Origin: Alisma plantago-aquatica
Taxonomy: Eukaryota > Streptophyta > Magnoliopsida > Alismatales > Alismataceae
Assembly (NCBI GenBank): GCA_963693085.1
Contig: OY856413.1
Location: 545,445,379 to 545,509,378 of the forward strand
DNA length: 64,000 bases
Direction of reading: 5' to 3'
Position 1 is the first letter of the stretch; every line of letters begins with the position of its first letter. Positions 1-10,340 of this stretch are shown here, one piece after another. The translations under genes and the position numbers were made by a program. The notes under the pieces were generated by a model, which made no database searches, had not been told where the DNA came from, and worked only from the letters and a program-made list of their open reading frames with translations.

Positions 1-2122
1 CAAGCTGACATAGGGTAACAACCACTTCTCTTTGCAAATTATCGAGAGTATCAGGGTCAATAACTTTGCTGCATAGACTGTTGAAAAAGAAACAAAGTCT
101 GCTAATTGCAAACCTTACATGCTTCGGCAATATAGATCGAATTGCCACGGGCAATATTTGTTGCATTAGAGTGTGACAATCATGAGATTTAAGACCTATC
201 AACTTCAGATCTTTCATTGATACCAATCTACGGATGTTGGATGAGTAACCATGTGGCACCTTAACATTTACCAAGCATTCACAAAAAGTTTTCTTCTCCT
301 TTCTAGACAACGTGTAATAAGCAGGAGGTAAGTATGTTCTTTTATTACCCATTTCACGTAATTCTGTTAATTCTGACCTTATTCCCATTTCACGTAGGTC
401 CAGTCTGGATTTTATCCCATCTTTAGTCTTACCTGGTATATTTAATAGAGTACCAATGATGCTATCACATACATTTTTCTCAACGTGCATTACATCGATA
501 CAATGCCTGACTGTCAAAGAACTCCAATAAGGAAGATCCCAAAATATTGACTTCTTCTTGAATGAAGAATTGTCACTCCGTGTGGCCATACTACATTGTG
601 ATTTCTTACCAAATTCATTGACAATGTCTTTTACTCTTTCATAAACAACATCCCCTGGTATAGGTTTAGGTGCACTTCGTTCATCATTCCATCCATTGAA
701 TGCTTTGCGCTTCCTACGATACGAATGGAATTTTGAAAGAAACCTTCGATGACCAAGATATACAGTCTTGCCGCCATGTTTTAGTCTTATTGAATCAGTG
801 TTTTCTTCACATATAGGACACGCTTTAGCTCCTTTGACACTATATCCAGACAAATTCCCATATGTTGGAAAGTCATTAATAGTGCAAAACAACATAGCGT
901 GCAAACGAAATGTCTCTCTTGCTGAAGCATCATAGGTCATCACACCTTCAGCCCAAAGTTTCTTTAAGTCATCAATCAAAGGTTCAAGATAAACATCGAT
1001 ATCATTTCCGGGTTGTTTAGGACCCGATATCAACAATGACAACATAACGTACTTATTTTTCATACACATCCAGGGAGGAAGATTGTATATAACAAGCATG
1101 ACTGGCCAAGTGCTATGTTGGCTGCTCAATGTCCCGTACGGATTCATCCCATCTGTACAAAGCCCAAGTCTTAGATTCCTATCTTCTTCACCAAATTTAG
1201 GGTACAATAGATCAATCTTCTTCCACTGTGGGGAATCAGACGCATGTCGTAGGATCCCATCATTATTTTTCTTAACATCTGCATGCCACCTCAAATTCTT
1301 CGCATCTTTCGGATTTGCAAACAAGCGTTGAAACCGTGATATTATAGGTAGATACCACAACACCTTGGCAAGAGAACCAGTTTTGGACTCCCCCGAAGTC
1401 GTCAATTTATACCGTGACGCACCACATTTTGGACAATCTTTCAAATCTACATAGTCCTTTTGAAATAATACACAATCATTCGGGCATGCGTGTATCTTCT
1501 TGGCCTCCATTCCCATTGGGCACAACATTTTCTTTACCTGGTATGTTGAGATTGGAAGCTCGTTTCCTTCAGGAAGCATTTCTTTCAACAAAGTCAACAA
1601 TGAAGTGAAGCTTTTGTCGCTCCATCTATTGTTAGCTTTCAACTTATACAATCTCAAGACAGCGCTAAGCTTCGTAAACTTAGCACAACCTGTGTATAAC
1701 GGTATCTCAGCATCATGCACAATGTTTGTAAAGATAGGAGGTGGATCGGTGTGCTCTACCCTACAACTATCCAGCATCGCATCAACGATGTCTGCTGGAA
1801 CTGGTTCGTTCACATTTACGTCATCAGAGGCAATTTCTTCTTCCACCCAAGCACTGCTATCGACATCTACTGGTTTCGATTTTGAAATCTCTCCATGCCA
1901 GTGCCATTCTGTATAGCCTTGTACAATCCCGTTGCACATGACATGACTTTTGATTTCCTCACCAGTGTTGACTTTCAAGTTGTTACCGCAATGCCTACAT
2001 GGACAGTAGAACCTATCTGTAGGTTTTTTCGTATGTTCCTCGGCAAATCTAATAAACTGATCAAGACCAGATATAAACTCTGGGGTGCAACGATTACGAA
2101 TGGACATCCATGATCTATCCAT
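1..2122 (-). CDS. Tnp2-family CACTA transposase, partial at the C-terminus
   Basis: One frame is open for 707 codons from an ATG at 2122 to the left edge with no stop, which is unusual in this decayed region. It starts MDRSWM, the typical start of the transposase-associated N-terminal domain, with the cysteine motif CPCRHCGN near residues 40-47. A second motif CPKCGASRY lies near residue 230, then the Transposase_21 core: TDGMNPYG near 321, CPICEENTDS near 437 and HCIDVMHVEKNVCDSIIG near 541-558. The protein would bind the subterminal repeats and termini and cut the element out. The start at 2122 is chosen because it gives the family N-terminus. The remaining C-terminus is off-window. No intron is needed in this stretch. 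The shorter open frames overlapping it on both strands are shadows. Confidence 0.93.
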   Translation of the reverse strand, partial: MDRSWMSIRNRCTPEFISGLDQFIRFAEEHTKKPTDRFYCPCRHCGNNLKVNTGEEIKSHVMCNGIVQGYTEWHWHGEISKSKPVDVDSSAWVEEEIASDDVNVNEPVPADIVDAMLDSCRVEHTDPPPIFTNIVHDAEIPLYTGCAKFTKLSAVLRLYKLKANNRWSDKSFTSLLTLLKEMLPEGNELPISTYQVKKMLCPMGMEAKKIHACPNDCVLFQKDYVDLKDCPKCGASRYKLTTSGESKTGSLAKVLWYLPIISRFQRLFANPKDAKNLRWHADVKKNNDGILRHASDSPQWKKIDLLYPKFGEEDRNLRLGLCTDGMNPYGTLSSQHSTWPVMLVIYNLPPWMCMKNKYVMLSLLISGPKQPGNDIDVYLEPLIDDLKKLWAEGVMTYDASARETFRLHAMLFCTINDFPTYGNLSGYSVKGAKACPICEENTDSIRLKHGGKTVYLGHRRFLSKFHSYRRKRKAFNGWNDERSAPKPIPGDVVYERVKDIVNEFGKKSQCSMATRSDNSSFKKKSIFWDLPYWSSLTVRHCIDVMHVEKNVCDSIIGTLLNIPGKTKDGIKSRLDLREMGIRSELTELREMGNKRTYLPPAYYTLSRKEKKTFCECLVNVKVPHGYSSNIRRLVSMKDLKLIGLKSHDCHTLMQQILPVAIRSILPKHVRFAISRLCFFFNSLCSKVIDPDTLDNLQREVVVTLCQL

Positions 2123-2228
2123 TCTATGATCAGAGAAAACAAGTATATATTAGGAAACAAGTATATATTAGGAAAAGATTAGGCAACATTTCCCTAGTAT
2201 ATAATAAATGTGTACCACCTATCCCATC

Positions 2229-2418
2229 CTTGAACACCTAATCTCACTAGTAAGTGTATAATGTGTATTGGGTTTTCGAGAAAATTTCGGCAGCATTTCC
2301 CCGCTGTTCTCTAAGTACATATGTACTTAGAGAACAAACGGGGAAATGCCACTGAAAGTTTCTCAAAAACCCAATACACATTATACACTTACATCCTAAG
2401 TGAGATTAGGTGTTCAAG
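2229..2418. repeat. 190-bp near-perfect foldback (hairpin)
   Basis: The left arm starts CTTGAACACCTAATCTCACT and the right arm ends with its near-exact complement (AGTGAGATTAGGTGTTCAAG). The arms, about 90 bp each, meet at the palindrome GTACATATGTAC around 2315-2326, with a few mismatches and small indels. No separate terminal repeats or target duplications were seen, so it may be part of the CACTA element rather than a later MITE. A transcript would form one long double-stranded stem. Confidence 0.85.
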
Positions 2419-2440
2419 AACAGTCCCAAACCGGGGACTA

Positions 2441-2473
2441 TCCAAGATTTACTCCTAATGAGTAAATCTTGGA
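2441..2473. repeat. perfect 14-bp stem hairpin
   Basis: TCCAAGATTTACTC at 2441-2454 is exactly complementary to GAGTAAATCTTGGA at 2460-2473, with a 5-nt loop. It lies 22 bp beyond the larger foldback and may be part of the same structured region. Confidence 0.8.
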
Positions 2474-3369
2474 CGGGTTTCTAGGCCAACAAATACATGT
2501 GTTGCATTCTTATATATAATAATTGTCTATAAACTACATGCAACATGGTTAATCCTAATCAACATAGCATTATTAAATAATAAATCAAGAAATCAATAGT
2601 TTCAAACAAAAGGTCTAGGAATCTTTACTAGACATTATATGTATCCCTAATCATCATATTTAACATACTACATTATTATGAACATCCAGATCAGATTAAG
2701 ATCATACTATGTTATAACCATTGGTTTAATAACCCTATTTCCGCATGTATATGTTTATCAACTTTAAAACCCTATAATTCATGAAATCATTCTAATTCAA
2801 TTTAATATGTTGGGATCACATAAAATATATTGCAATAAGACATGTATGCTCGCGGGGAATGATTATTGCACAATGGGTTTGATTAAATCTAGAATAAAAT
2901 CTTATATAATTGTTTGCTATAAAATCACACATAATGCACCACAAGGGTATCTTCATAGATGACCCACAATCTCGTGATATATTTCAATAAACTCAGGGTC
3001 ACTCCATATATGAATATCAATGGATTAGCATGACACTAACCCTGGTAATGAGGCATGACAAAGATGGGTAAAGTGTGGGATAGGAGATTTGAATCACTTG
3101 TGGAATTATTTTTGCCTCACCTTGCCAATATAAGGAGAGAATGAGCTCTCAATTTAATCTAGATTGGGCCTACAAATTTAGAACATTCACTAGGAAAATC
3201 CCAGTCATTTGCAATCCAAAAGTCCATCATAAGGCTCAAACAACAATGTATGCAATGGTAACTATAAACTAAATATAAATACATTATGAAGACCTAAAGG
3301 GAACCCATATACGTGGAGGAAGGAAGGAAGGTGGAAGAAAGCAGTACCTTGAGGGAATAGGAAGAATGC

Positions 3370-3736
3370 CTGGCCTAGAGAGCAGCGGCGTGGCCTGAGC
3401 AGAGACCTACCCCAAAGAAGCCACCGGCGGCGAGGAGAGGAGAGCAACTGTGCGCGGCGAGGAGAGCAGCAGTGCGCGGCGGCGAGCAGGCGGCGGTGGT
3501 GCAGGCGAGCAGGCGGTGGCGAGCAGGCGACGGAGCAGGAGACCTCAGAGCGCAGCAGCAGGAGCAGGAGCGGCGGCGAGCAGGCGGCAGCGGTGGTGGA
3601 GACGCAGAGCTGGTGTCCAGCGGCGGCAGGAGCGGCGGCGAGCAGGAGTGGTGGCGGAGAAGGGGGCGCCGGAGAAGGGGAGCTGAAGAAGAAATCGCCG
3701 GAGAAGGGGAGCTGAAGAAGAAATAGGGAAATCGCT
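3370..3736. promoter_or_regulatory. GC-rich purine/CGG-repeat leader of the CACTA element
   Basis: A sharp GC-rich island in an AT-rich window, made of imperfect GCGGCGAGCAGG-type repeats rich in CpG. It lies between the subterminal repeats and the transposase, where a CACTA promoter and 5' leader are expected. The frames across it translate to low-complexity Arg/Ala/Gly or Leu/Ser/Pro runs in every phase, so I do not treat them as genes. A promoter/leader role is inferred from position only. Confidence 0.45.
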
Positions 3737-3797
3737 CGCAATGAAACAGAAGAAAGGGGAAGAGTCGGGCGATCGAGGGTTATGAAGTTCCCAAATA

Positions 3798-4202
3798 GCG
3801 TCGGTTGTTTAAAACAACCGACGCCTAAACATCTTTAGCGTCGGTTGTTTGAAAAAACCGATGTCTAATTGGACGATATTTTCATGAAATTGTTTGGCGG
3901 GAACCACCTTCAGCGTTGGTTATACTCTAATAACCGACGCTGAAGGTGACACTTTTCGCGCAAATTTTCATCGCACATAGGCGTCGGTTTCTACCTATAT
4001 AACCGACGCTGCTAATGACACTATTTTTTTTGATCGAAATATGGATTTCTCGGGCGACTTTAAGCGTCGGTTTGTTATAAACAACCGACGCTGAAGACAA
4101 AGCGGTACCCGTGTCTGGCTGGTCTTCGAATATAGACGTCGGTTTTCATAAACAACCGACGCCTAACATAGAAGGCGTCGGTTTTCCTTAATAACCGACG
4201 CC
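3798..4202. repeat. CACTA subterminal repeats: seven GCGTCGGTT/AACCGACGC hairpins
   Basis: Seven inverted pairs of the 9-10 bp motif GCGTCGGTT(G) and its complement, at about 3798-3824, 3838-3866, 3912-3940, 3980-4009, 4063-4092, 4135-4162 and 4174-4202. The first is a 13-bp perfect stem. Loops are AT-rich and vary; copies 2 and 3 carry point changes. Subterminal repeats of this kind are transposase or accessory-protein binding sites in CACTA elements; here each site pair faces inward as a hairpin. Confidence 0.9.
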
Positions 4203-4220
4203 CAGAAAGTGTCACTGAAT

Positions 4221-4238
4221 GCTATTTCTGTAGTAGTG
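4221..4238 (-). repeat. CACTA terminal inverted repeat
   Basis: Minus-strand CACTACTACAGAAATAGC is a canonical plant CACTA terminus. It marks the exact right-hand end of the element at 4238. Confidence 0.92.
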
Positions 4239-4520
4239 ATAGCTCAAGTTAAATATCCTATAATGATCAAGCTAACATGAAGTCATGTATTGTTGCATGC
4301 CCTTACTTCAACTTCTCATTGCATCCCAAATGTCCATAGGACCTTCAATCAGTAATTTTAAATAGAGGTATACTCTTTCTCACAAGGATACAATGATTAT
4401 TATTCTAGAATCATTTGCAAGTTGTTTCATATTTTCCTAAGTTCTCTCAGCAATACTTATTTGATTCTCTACTTAATGTAACTTAATTGATTACTATAAA
4501 GCATAAAATTCATGAACTTT

Positions 4521-5415
4521 TTACATCAAAATAGAAGATAAGCGGGCAACAAGTTGCGCCGCTAATCCTTTTTCAATTGCAAATCCAATCCTTTGAAACA
4601 CTACATCCATACACTTAGGGGTCATAATATTACTATTCATAACTCTTTGGACCCTCTTCAGAAGCTCCACAACTTCGGGTGCTAAGAATCCAAAAGTATG
4701 AAATCCAAAAGGGATGAAGGTGTGTTCATTCTCAATGCACGCTTTCTCATGCTTGACCACTTTGGATGAAGCAGCTTTAAGGGCAGCATGTCCCGCTGTG
4801 AAGACCCCATTCTTCAATCCCACCAATGGAGAAACTCCTGTCAGATCTACACATGCATATTTTCCTCCGACCCATCCGAAAATCAAAATATCAGCAGGTC
4901 TCAGTGTGGATCTCCCCTCTTGTGGATCAATTAAAAAGTTCACAGGTGCCTCTTTCTTTGCGGTATCACATGCACGTCTGAGTACATCAAATAGAACGTC
5001 TCTAACAAGATCGTGTTTGTATTTAAAACTTGGGAGCTCCCTACAATGAACCGTGTGTTCCCCAAAAGTGTCCAAGCATGTCTTACGACAAACTGGACAT
5101 ATCCCATCGACTGGAAATAAAGGAATCATGAGGCGATATCTGAGGATACTACGATATTCCACTGGTGACATGTGCAGACCAAGTCCATCAATAGGAATAG
5201 CAAGGAGAAAATCTTGAGCATGATCAGCTTGAAGACATCCAAGAACTGCCTTCTATCTAACGGTCATGTCAAACTTACCCTCCATGTCCTCAATTATTTT
5301 ACTAAAAAGACCACTCGCCAAAGCATTTTGGGCCTTTGGGGGGACGGTGTCCTTTCTACCAAAACAACTGAGGTCAAAGGAGGGAATGGTGGCATGAAGA
5401 CGATCTAGAGCAAAC
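4521..5415 (-). pseudogene. retroelement-derived C-terminus: zinc knuckle plus restriction-endonuclease-like domain
   Basis: A 216-codon frame (5171-4521) continues upstream in the same phase to about 5415, with one stop (TAG at the codon after MTVR, probably from CAG). The full readable stretch is about 298 residues. It shows CPVC, then GEHTVHC (C-x2-C-x10-H-x3-C), then KHDLVRD, then LRPADILIFGW...ACVDLTGVSPL, and later KVVKHEKA. Zinc knuckle, [R/K]H[D/N], [R]PDI...D and a distal Lys is the pattern of the endonuclease end of R2-like non-LTR retrotransposons. From memory, closely similar plant proteins are annotated as uncharacterised or reverse-transcriptase-like. No reverse transcriptase is visible upstream here; homology fades at 5415 in AT-rich sequence. 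The endonuclease assignment is by motif pattern only. The 282 bases between 4239 and 4520 show nothing recognisable. Confidence 0.6.
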
Positions 5416-8100
5416 TTGGTACAAATTACTTGTTTGATAAATTACTAAATTACTACAAATCTTTCCTACAACTTGGTATCCCTTCAACTATTACTTAAAT
5501 CTCACTTTATTAAAAAGTATTGCATTCTTAACTATCAAGAGTTCTTTGCTTCTGTCTCATGTTTTGTTAATACTAGGCATTGCCCAAAATTTGACATACT
5601 AAAAATGGTACCTCCCCAGGTTGAACATTTCATTCAATCAATCCCACCAAAATCTTAGCCAGATGAGCCACTAGCAATATTCTAGGATATATAGTATGTT
5701 TCCACGATGGTTTCAACCCTCATCACAAGTCAATTTATTGCATTGACTTTTCCCTTCGTTAAACCCCTAGAACTGTGATACAACTTACAAACACCCTTAA
5801 AAAGTCTTGGTTGAATATATCTTTTTATATGAGGTACTAGATTATTTACTTAATCAATATAGTTTGTTACATTTAATGGGGTCAAGAATGGCTTTATTAA
5901 CATAAACATGTATGTTTATATCCTTTTGCATCTTGAAACACTTCCTAACATGAATGTTTTGAAGCTAAGGTCTTATTTAAAGCATATGATACACACATAA
6001 CATCCAATGCACATTGCTAAGTTCATTGTTCAAGTTCAAATCGAAAAATTATGTCATGTACTACATATACTTCTATGTAGGAGGTTATTTGCCTTGTACT
6101 TGTATATTTCCCTTATATGTATATTGACGCATTTTATGACCAATTCATTGATGCTATGGCATTGTCATTTTCAACATACACTAGAATACATATTATGAGA
6201 AAGGAACACTAAAAAATTACTATTTTGATACATAATTTGACCATAAATGCCAATGTTTACTCTTTTTCTCAATCATGGTCACAACACCAATTCACTTGAT
6301 CAGATGAATCCCCATCATATGATAGTCTAGGATGAGGTAGTAATTTGTTATTTTGGCATGGGATATAACTTATTTAGCACATCAACATTTATAATACACA
6401 TTCGATTTAGTTAATAATAGTTGTCATTTTGGATTTAAAGCCTTAGATGTAAGTGTCAAGGTTCTAATTTGAATCATTTCCTTCAATTATAGTAAATTAC
6501 AATTTTTATCTCTAACAGACAACCTATAGGAACCAAGTAGTTGAGGCTAACTTTTTTCCATCAAACTTTCTATACCTGGAGCCTAGGACATAGAGCGATG
6601 TCCTTGACTACATAGAATGACTTAAATATAGATGTAACTTTCTTGTCTCAATTTGTTACCTGATTTTGGTTCATACTATAGATCACATGTTGTTATTCTA
6701 TTGTAGGCCAGTTTAGCTATTGGAGTAGCACAATGCATCTAGATTCATCACTATAGTTTTAATTAATAAAATGATTCCTTAGATTTATTGCAGGCCTAGA
6801 GAATGAGGTGAAAGGAAATGAGTGAGTATTATGATCTAATTCACTATGCTTAATTAATCTAGCTATATATGTACTCCTAGATATTACTCAAGCCTCTTAC
6901 CTATATATATGTGGATGCACCATTCATACCAAGATCATTGTATCTTTACATAACAAAAGTGCACATATCAAAATTTGTGTTCTTGAAGATTGCAATATAT
7001 ATGGAAGCATACACATTTTCCCAAAATGAAATGTTGTATTTTTCAAGTTTATTAAAAGATTAGAGAGAGGGGAGGGGACCTTCAGTAAGTGTTTTGGTAC
7101 TTCAAAGGTCAAATTTGCTAAAACAAAGTCAAATGGTTGAATTTGTAAGTCTTCTAATGCAAGTTTCACTTGAGTGGGGTTAGTTTACATTTATACATCA
7201 TTGTTATTCAGTTACTCATTTTAGTCTTTTGGAATATGGACTAGATCTCAAAATTGATGAAAATAAGTATAATGATCAATAGGATCTAAAATTAGTAAAA
7301 AAATGGAGTAATTGAACAATTATTACCAAGCAACAATACTTTGCTACTCGATATTATAGGTTATCAAGGAGTTGCAGTAGGGAATTGTTAGAAGGGGAAG
7401 GTCAAAGGGTTTCAGTTTCTGGGATGAATTTTTTGGCCCGATTGAGGAGTGGTAGAGACCTGACCCAAGTTAGCAGACATGTGCCCAACTCATCAGGTAA
7501 CCAACTCAATCAAATATGTTACTACAATAATTATTTTTTTGGCCCAAAAAATGGATTGGAAGCTCAACCAACAGGAGACGAGTGAACCATTCAAGTTAAG
7601 TTTGATTTTTTTCCTTAAAGTATTTTTCTTGATGCCCGCCTTATAATAAGTGAAAGGTGAGAGGGTTTTATTTAAAAAAAATGTAATTTATATGATGACT
7701 TTTCCAAAATTGTCTCTATTTCAAAGCACATGAAATCTGATTCATGATGGACTGCATCAAGAATGCATTTAAGCTCTGATAAGATATTAAGTGAGAATAA
7801 GATCAACACACATGATTTATTTATATGAAATTCTTTCATTTTCAATATGATATTGTTGAAACTAAGAAGTTCTTGTATGTTTCTTGGCTTTACTCCACAA
7901 TTGTAGTGATTGGTGTGAGAACCAAACATACTATATCTCTACCACAATAGGGGAATCTATGGTGGAATATAGAACCACAATAGGAGAATTTGTGGTGGAA
8001 TATAGAACCACATATGTCATAACTTCAACTATATTAACTTTGTTTGTAGGCATGATTCCAGTGACAATATAGTAGGATGATTATTGAGGTGGTGTGTCTG
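5416..8100. other. AT-rich sequence with no recognised gene
   Basis: No frame longer than about 80 codons and no domain I recognise on either strand. The only clear structure is a 33-bp tandem duplication at 7941-8012. Probably old, decayed repeat and intergenic DNA. Confidence 0.5.
7941..8012. repeat. 33-bp tandem duplication
   Basis: Two copies of a 33-bp unit beginning ACCACAATAGG (7941 and 7974) with four mismatches, then a third partial copy. The unit length keeps the reading phase, but no gene is supported around it. Confidence 0.8.
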
Positions 8101-8119
8101 AATTGAGGCAAACTCCTCT

Positions 8120-8425
8120 ATGATGCCCTAACAAGTCCTGCCTCAATATTCTTGCAGATTTAGGATGATCGAGTTCATCAAATTTCAGAAAGTTCTAATG
8201 TCAAGTTCTACATTTATTTGGGATTAAATGTTTCTTCTATTTTACATAGTTTGTCCCATGTAACACCTCTGAACCAAGGATGTGATTTGTTTGGTCCGCT
8301 CCTCCAATGGAAATCATGTTCTTCATATAATACAAAAGCCTATAAATGAAATCTTTTTCTTTAGGTGTTAATCTCACATCCTGTGGAAATTTCATGTGGT
8401 AATCTTTCTAACCCACACACTTTGT
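8120..8425 (-). pseudogene. fragment of an NDR-type (tricorner-like) AGC protein kinase
   Basis: On the minus strand, from about 8395 down, one phase reads MKFPQDVRLTPKEKDFIYRL and continues to GGADQ. After a one-base shift it reads HPWFRGVTWDKL...EETFNP, then ELDI and KFDE after further shifts. In plant NDR kinases the end of the kinase domain and the extension beyond it carry the same blocks in the same order (HLKFP, LTPEAKDLICRLL, GADQIKAHPWFRGV.WDKL, ELDTQNF.KFDE). At least two frameshifts and two stops show it is dead. The preceding residues KVCG...YH resemble the KIVNWR.H upstream block, so an exon may begin near 8425. I found no other kinase exons nearby. It is the only host-gene-like sequence in the window and may be a captured exon or a relic. 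Confidence 0.65.
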
Positions 8426-9079
8426 ATAATTTCTTGGTTTATTTCAATTCAATTGATTCTGGTTTTCTCAGATCTGAAGTATCAATCCTTATGCTAGATG
8501 AGTTACTAGTGTCATTTTGGGCATAGGAAATAACACAATATAACCTTTTCATGCAAGGTAACATCTAAAATTGAGGAAACAAGATTGAGAATGAGGTTAT
8601 ATATCTCATTGTTTCAGTTATCTCCAACTGCACAATTTCAACATCCATTAGTCATTTAAAAAGTATCATGATGTATATTCTCATGTTCTAGTTTTGACTG
8701 AGAATACTAAAATGAATGTTCAAACTAGTGAACAACCAATACTTCTTTGCTTCTGAATTTTTGGCACCCATTAGTGACTCAATATGGATTTTTTTAAATT
8801 GAAACAATTTCATAGTTTCAAATGTAATTTTTGGTATACATTGGATATTATATATTCTCTGACATAAGGTTTTCCATTAGTTAAGATTTTTTTCTAGAGT
8901 ATCTTCTTGATGATATTTCTCTATCTTTCTTCCAATAGTGCTTCTTTCAATTCGAGGGTAGCTGCAATCCTATTGCTTGATAGGTATTGTTGAAGGGCTT
9001 GCCATGTCGTAAACCTTCCATATTAGTAGTACCTAAAAGTGAAGTCTCATGAATTATATTCACACTACTCAATAAGATG
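8426..9079. other. no recognised feature
   Basis: AT-rich sequence between the kinase fragment and the LINE. I looked for further kinase exons on the minus strand and found none convincing. Confidence 0.4.
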
Positions 9080-10340
9080 CTAGCTGCCTAGGGTTTGCGG
9101 TGACAGACTAAGCAAACAGTTGGGCGATCGACCTCCAAGCTTCACGAAGGGGGGATCCCCCTCCTCCTTGGCACTCATTATGATGGTTGATGAGACCCAG
9201 CCGCTTGAGGTGTCCCACAAATCTTGGAACCAGGTTCTAGGTGGACCAGACACATTCAAGGAACACAACTTTGATCCACCGAAGAAGAAGGATGGGAAGA
9301 GATTCATCACCAAAGACGACTGCACCTATGAAGCTATGGAAAAGTCTTGGGAGCACACTACTATTCTCTATGTCATGGGCAAGTGTATGTACTATCTCCA
9401 TCTTTTTTCTTGGATAAAGAGGGTCTAGAAGCCTAAAGGTGGCTTTGATCTCTTTTCTAAACCTGAGCAATTCTTCCTTCTATGCTTAAACTGTGTCGAG
9501 GAAAAGAAGAACATCATCAACACAGGTCCTCGTTGGTTTGACAACAGACTTGTAGTTATGAAAGACTACAAGATGGGTGATGATCTCAAGAAGGATTTCT
9601 TCAGTTCAATCCCGGTTTGGATTAATATACCCAGCATGGGTAGGAACTGGTCCCGTTGGGCCATTGGCATCATTGCGAGCGGTGTTGGGAAGTTGCTGCA
9701 CATTGATTACAAGTCAATAGGATAAGAGTCACTGGGTGAATCTCATTCTCTTATCAAACTAGACACGGATAAGGAACCTCCTGGTGAAATCTAGGTCAAC
9801 ATGCCCAATCATGACCCCACTGCATTTACCATCAATTATGAGCATGTTCCCAAATGATTCTCTTATTGTAGGGTCTTTGGTCATGACAACAATGACTGTA
9901 CTTTGATGAAGATGACCAAAAACACTAAAATCCAAGCCACTACTTCTACTCGTGCTCCAACACAAGTTTGGAAGGTGGTGTCAAACATGAATAAGAAGAG
10001 TATCAATGTTGATGTTTATAAATATGTTATCACAATCAGTGTAGGTAGTAGGAGCTAAACAATGATGTTGTTGATGAGTGGGTTCTCATTACCGATGAAC
10101 AAAATGTTGACGCTATGAAAGGTGTAGAAGAGGAGCCTAACACCACGTCTCTAGGCTCGAAGGTCATTTAGGGATTCAATGTGGGATCACATGATGCTAT
10201 CTAGAGTTCCAGCCCAATTGATCAAGCACAGAAGGAGATTGATGCTAACAAAGAGGATGATGAGTTGATCAGGACACCTAAGTCCAGGAAGAACAAAACT
10301 ACAAGAGTGAGTGGATCATGCAACACCCGTTCAACTAGTA
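9080..10340 (+). pseudogene. LINE (plant L1) ORF1, degenerate
   Basis: The readable phase begins near 9120 in a GC-richer 5' leader and continues through several in-frame stops. It holds blocks typical of plant L1 ORF1 proteins with a DUF4283-type RNA-binding region: FDLFSKPEQFFLLCLNCVEE, then INTGPRWFDNRLVVMKDYK, then IPVWINIPSMGRNW. A broken CCHC knuckle follows (YCRVFGHDNNDC, first Cys lost). The protein would coat LINE RNA in the RNP. Several stops and shifts make it non-functional. Confidence 0.75.

Larger units (their letters stand above)
2123..3369. other. non-coding 5' region of the CACTA element
   Basis: AT-rich sequence between the transposase start and the GC-rich leader, with no credible coding frame. 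It holds an 18-bp tandem duplication (2137-2172, unit AAACAAGTATATATTAGG), a long foldback (2229-2418) and a short hairpin (2441-2473). An upstream non-coding exon and an intron of the transposase gene could lie here, but I cannot place splice sites. Confidence 0.5.
1..4238 (-). mobile_element. CACTA (En/Spm) DNA transposon, 5' part
   Basis: The element begins at 4238 with the minus-strand terminus CACTACTACAGAAATAGC and runs leftward out of the window. Next to the terminus is a subterminal region of hairpin repeats (3798-4202), then a GC-rich leader, non-coding sequence with foldbacks, and an open Tnp2-type transposase frame. This order (terminus, subterminal repeats, leader, transposase) is normal for plant CACTA elements. 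The other end is outside the window, so the expected 3-bp target duplication (ATA at 4239-4241 on this side) cannot be tested. The intact long reading frame suggests a fairly recent insertion. Confidence 0.9.

Noticed and set aside
1083..2160. Several open frames of 61-138 codons on both strands
   Set aside because: They lie inside the 707-codon transposase frame in other phases and have no recognisable domain.
3262..3741. 159-codon minus frame and two plus frames over the GC-rich leader
   Set aside because: Low-complexity translation in all phases, caused by the CGG/CAG-type repeats.
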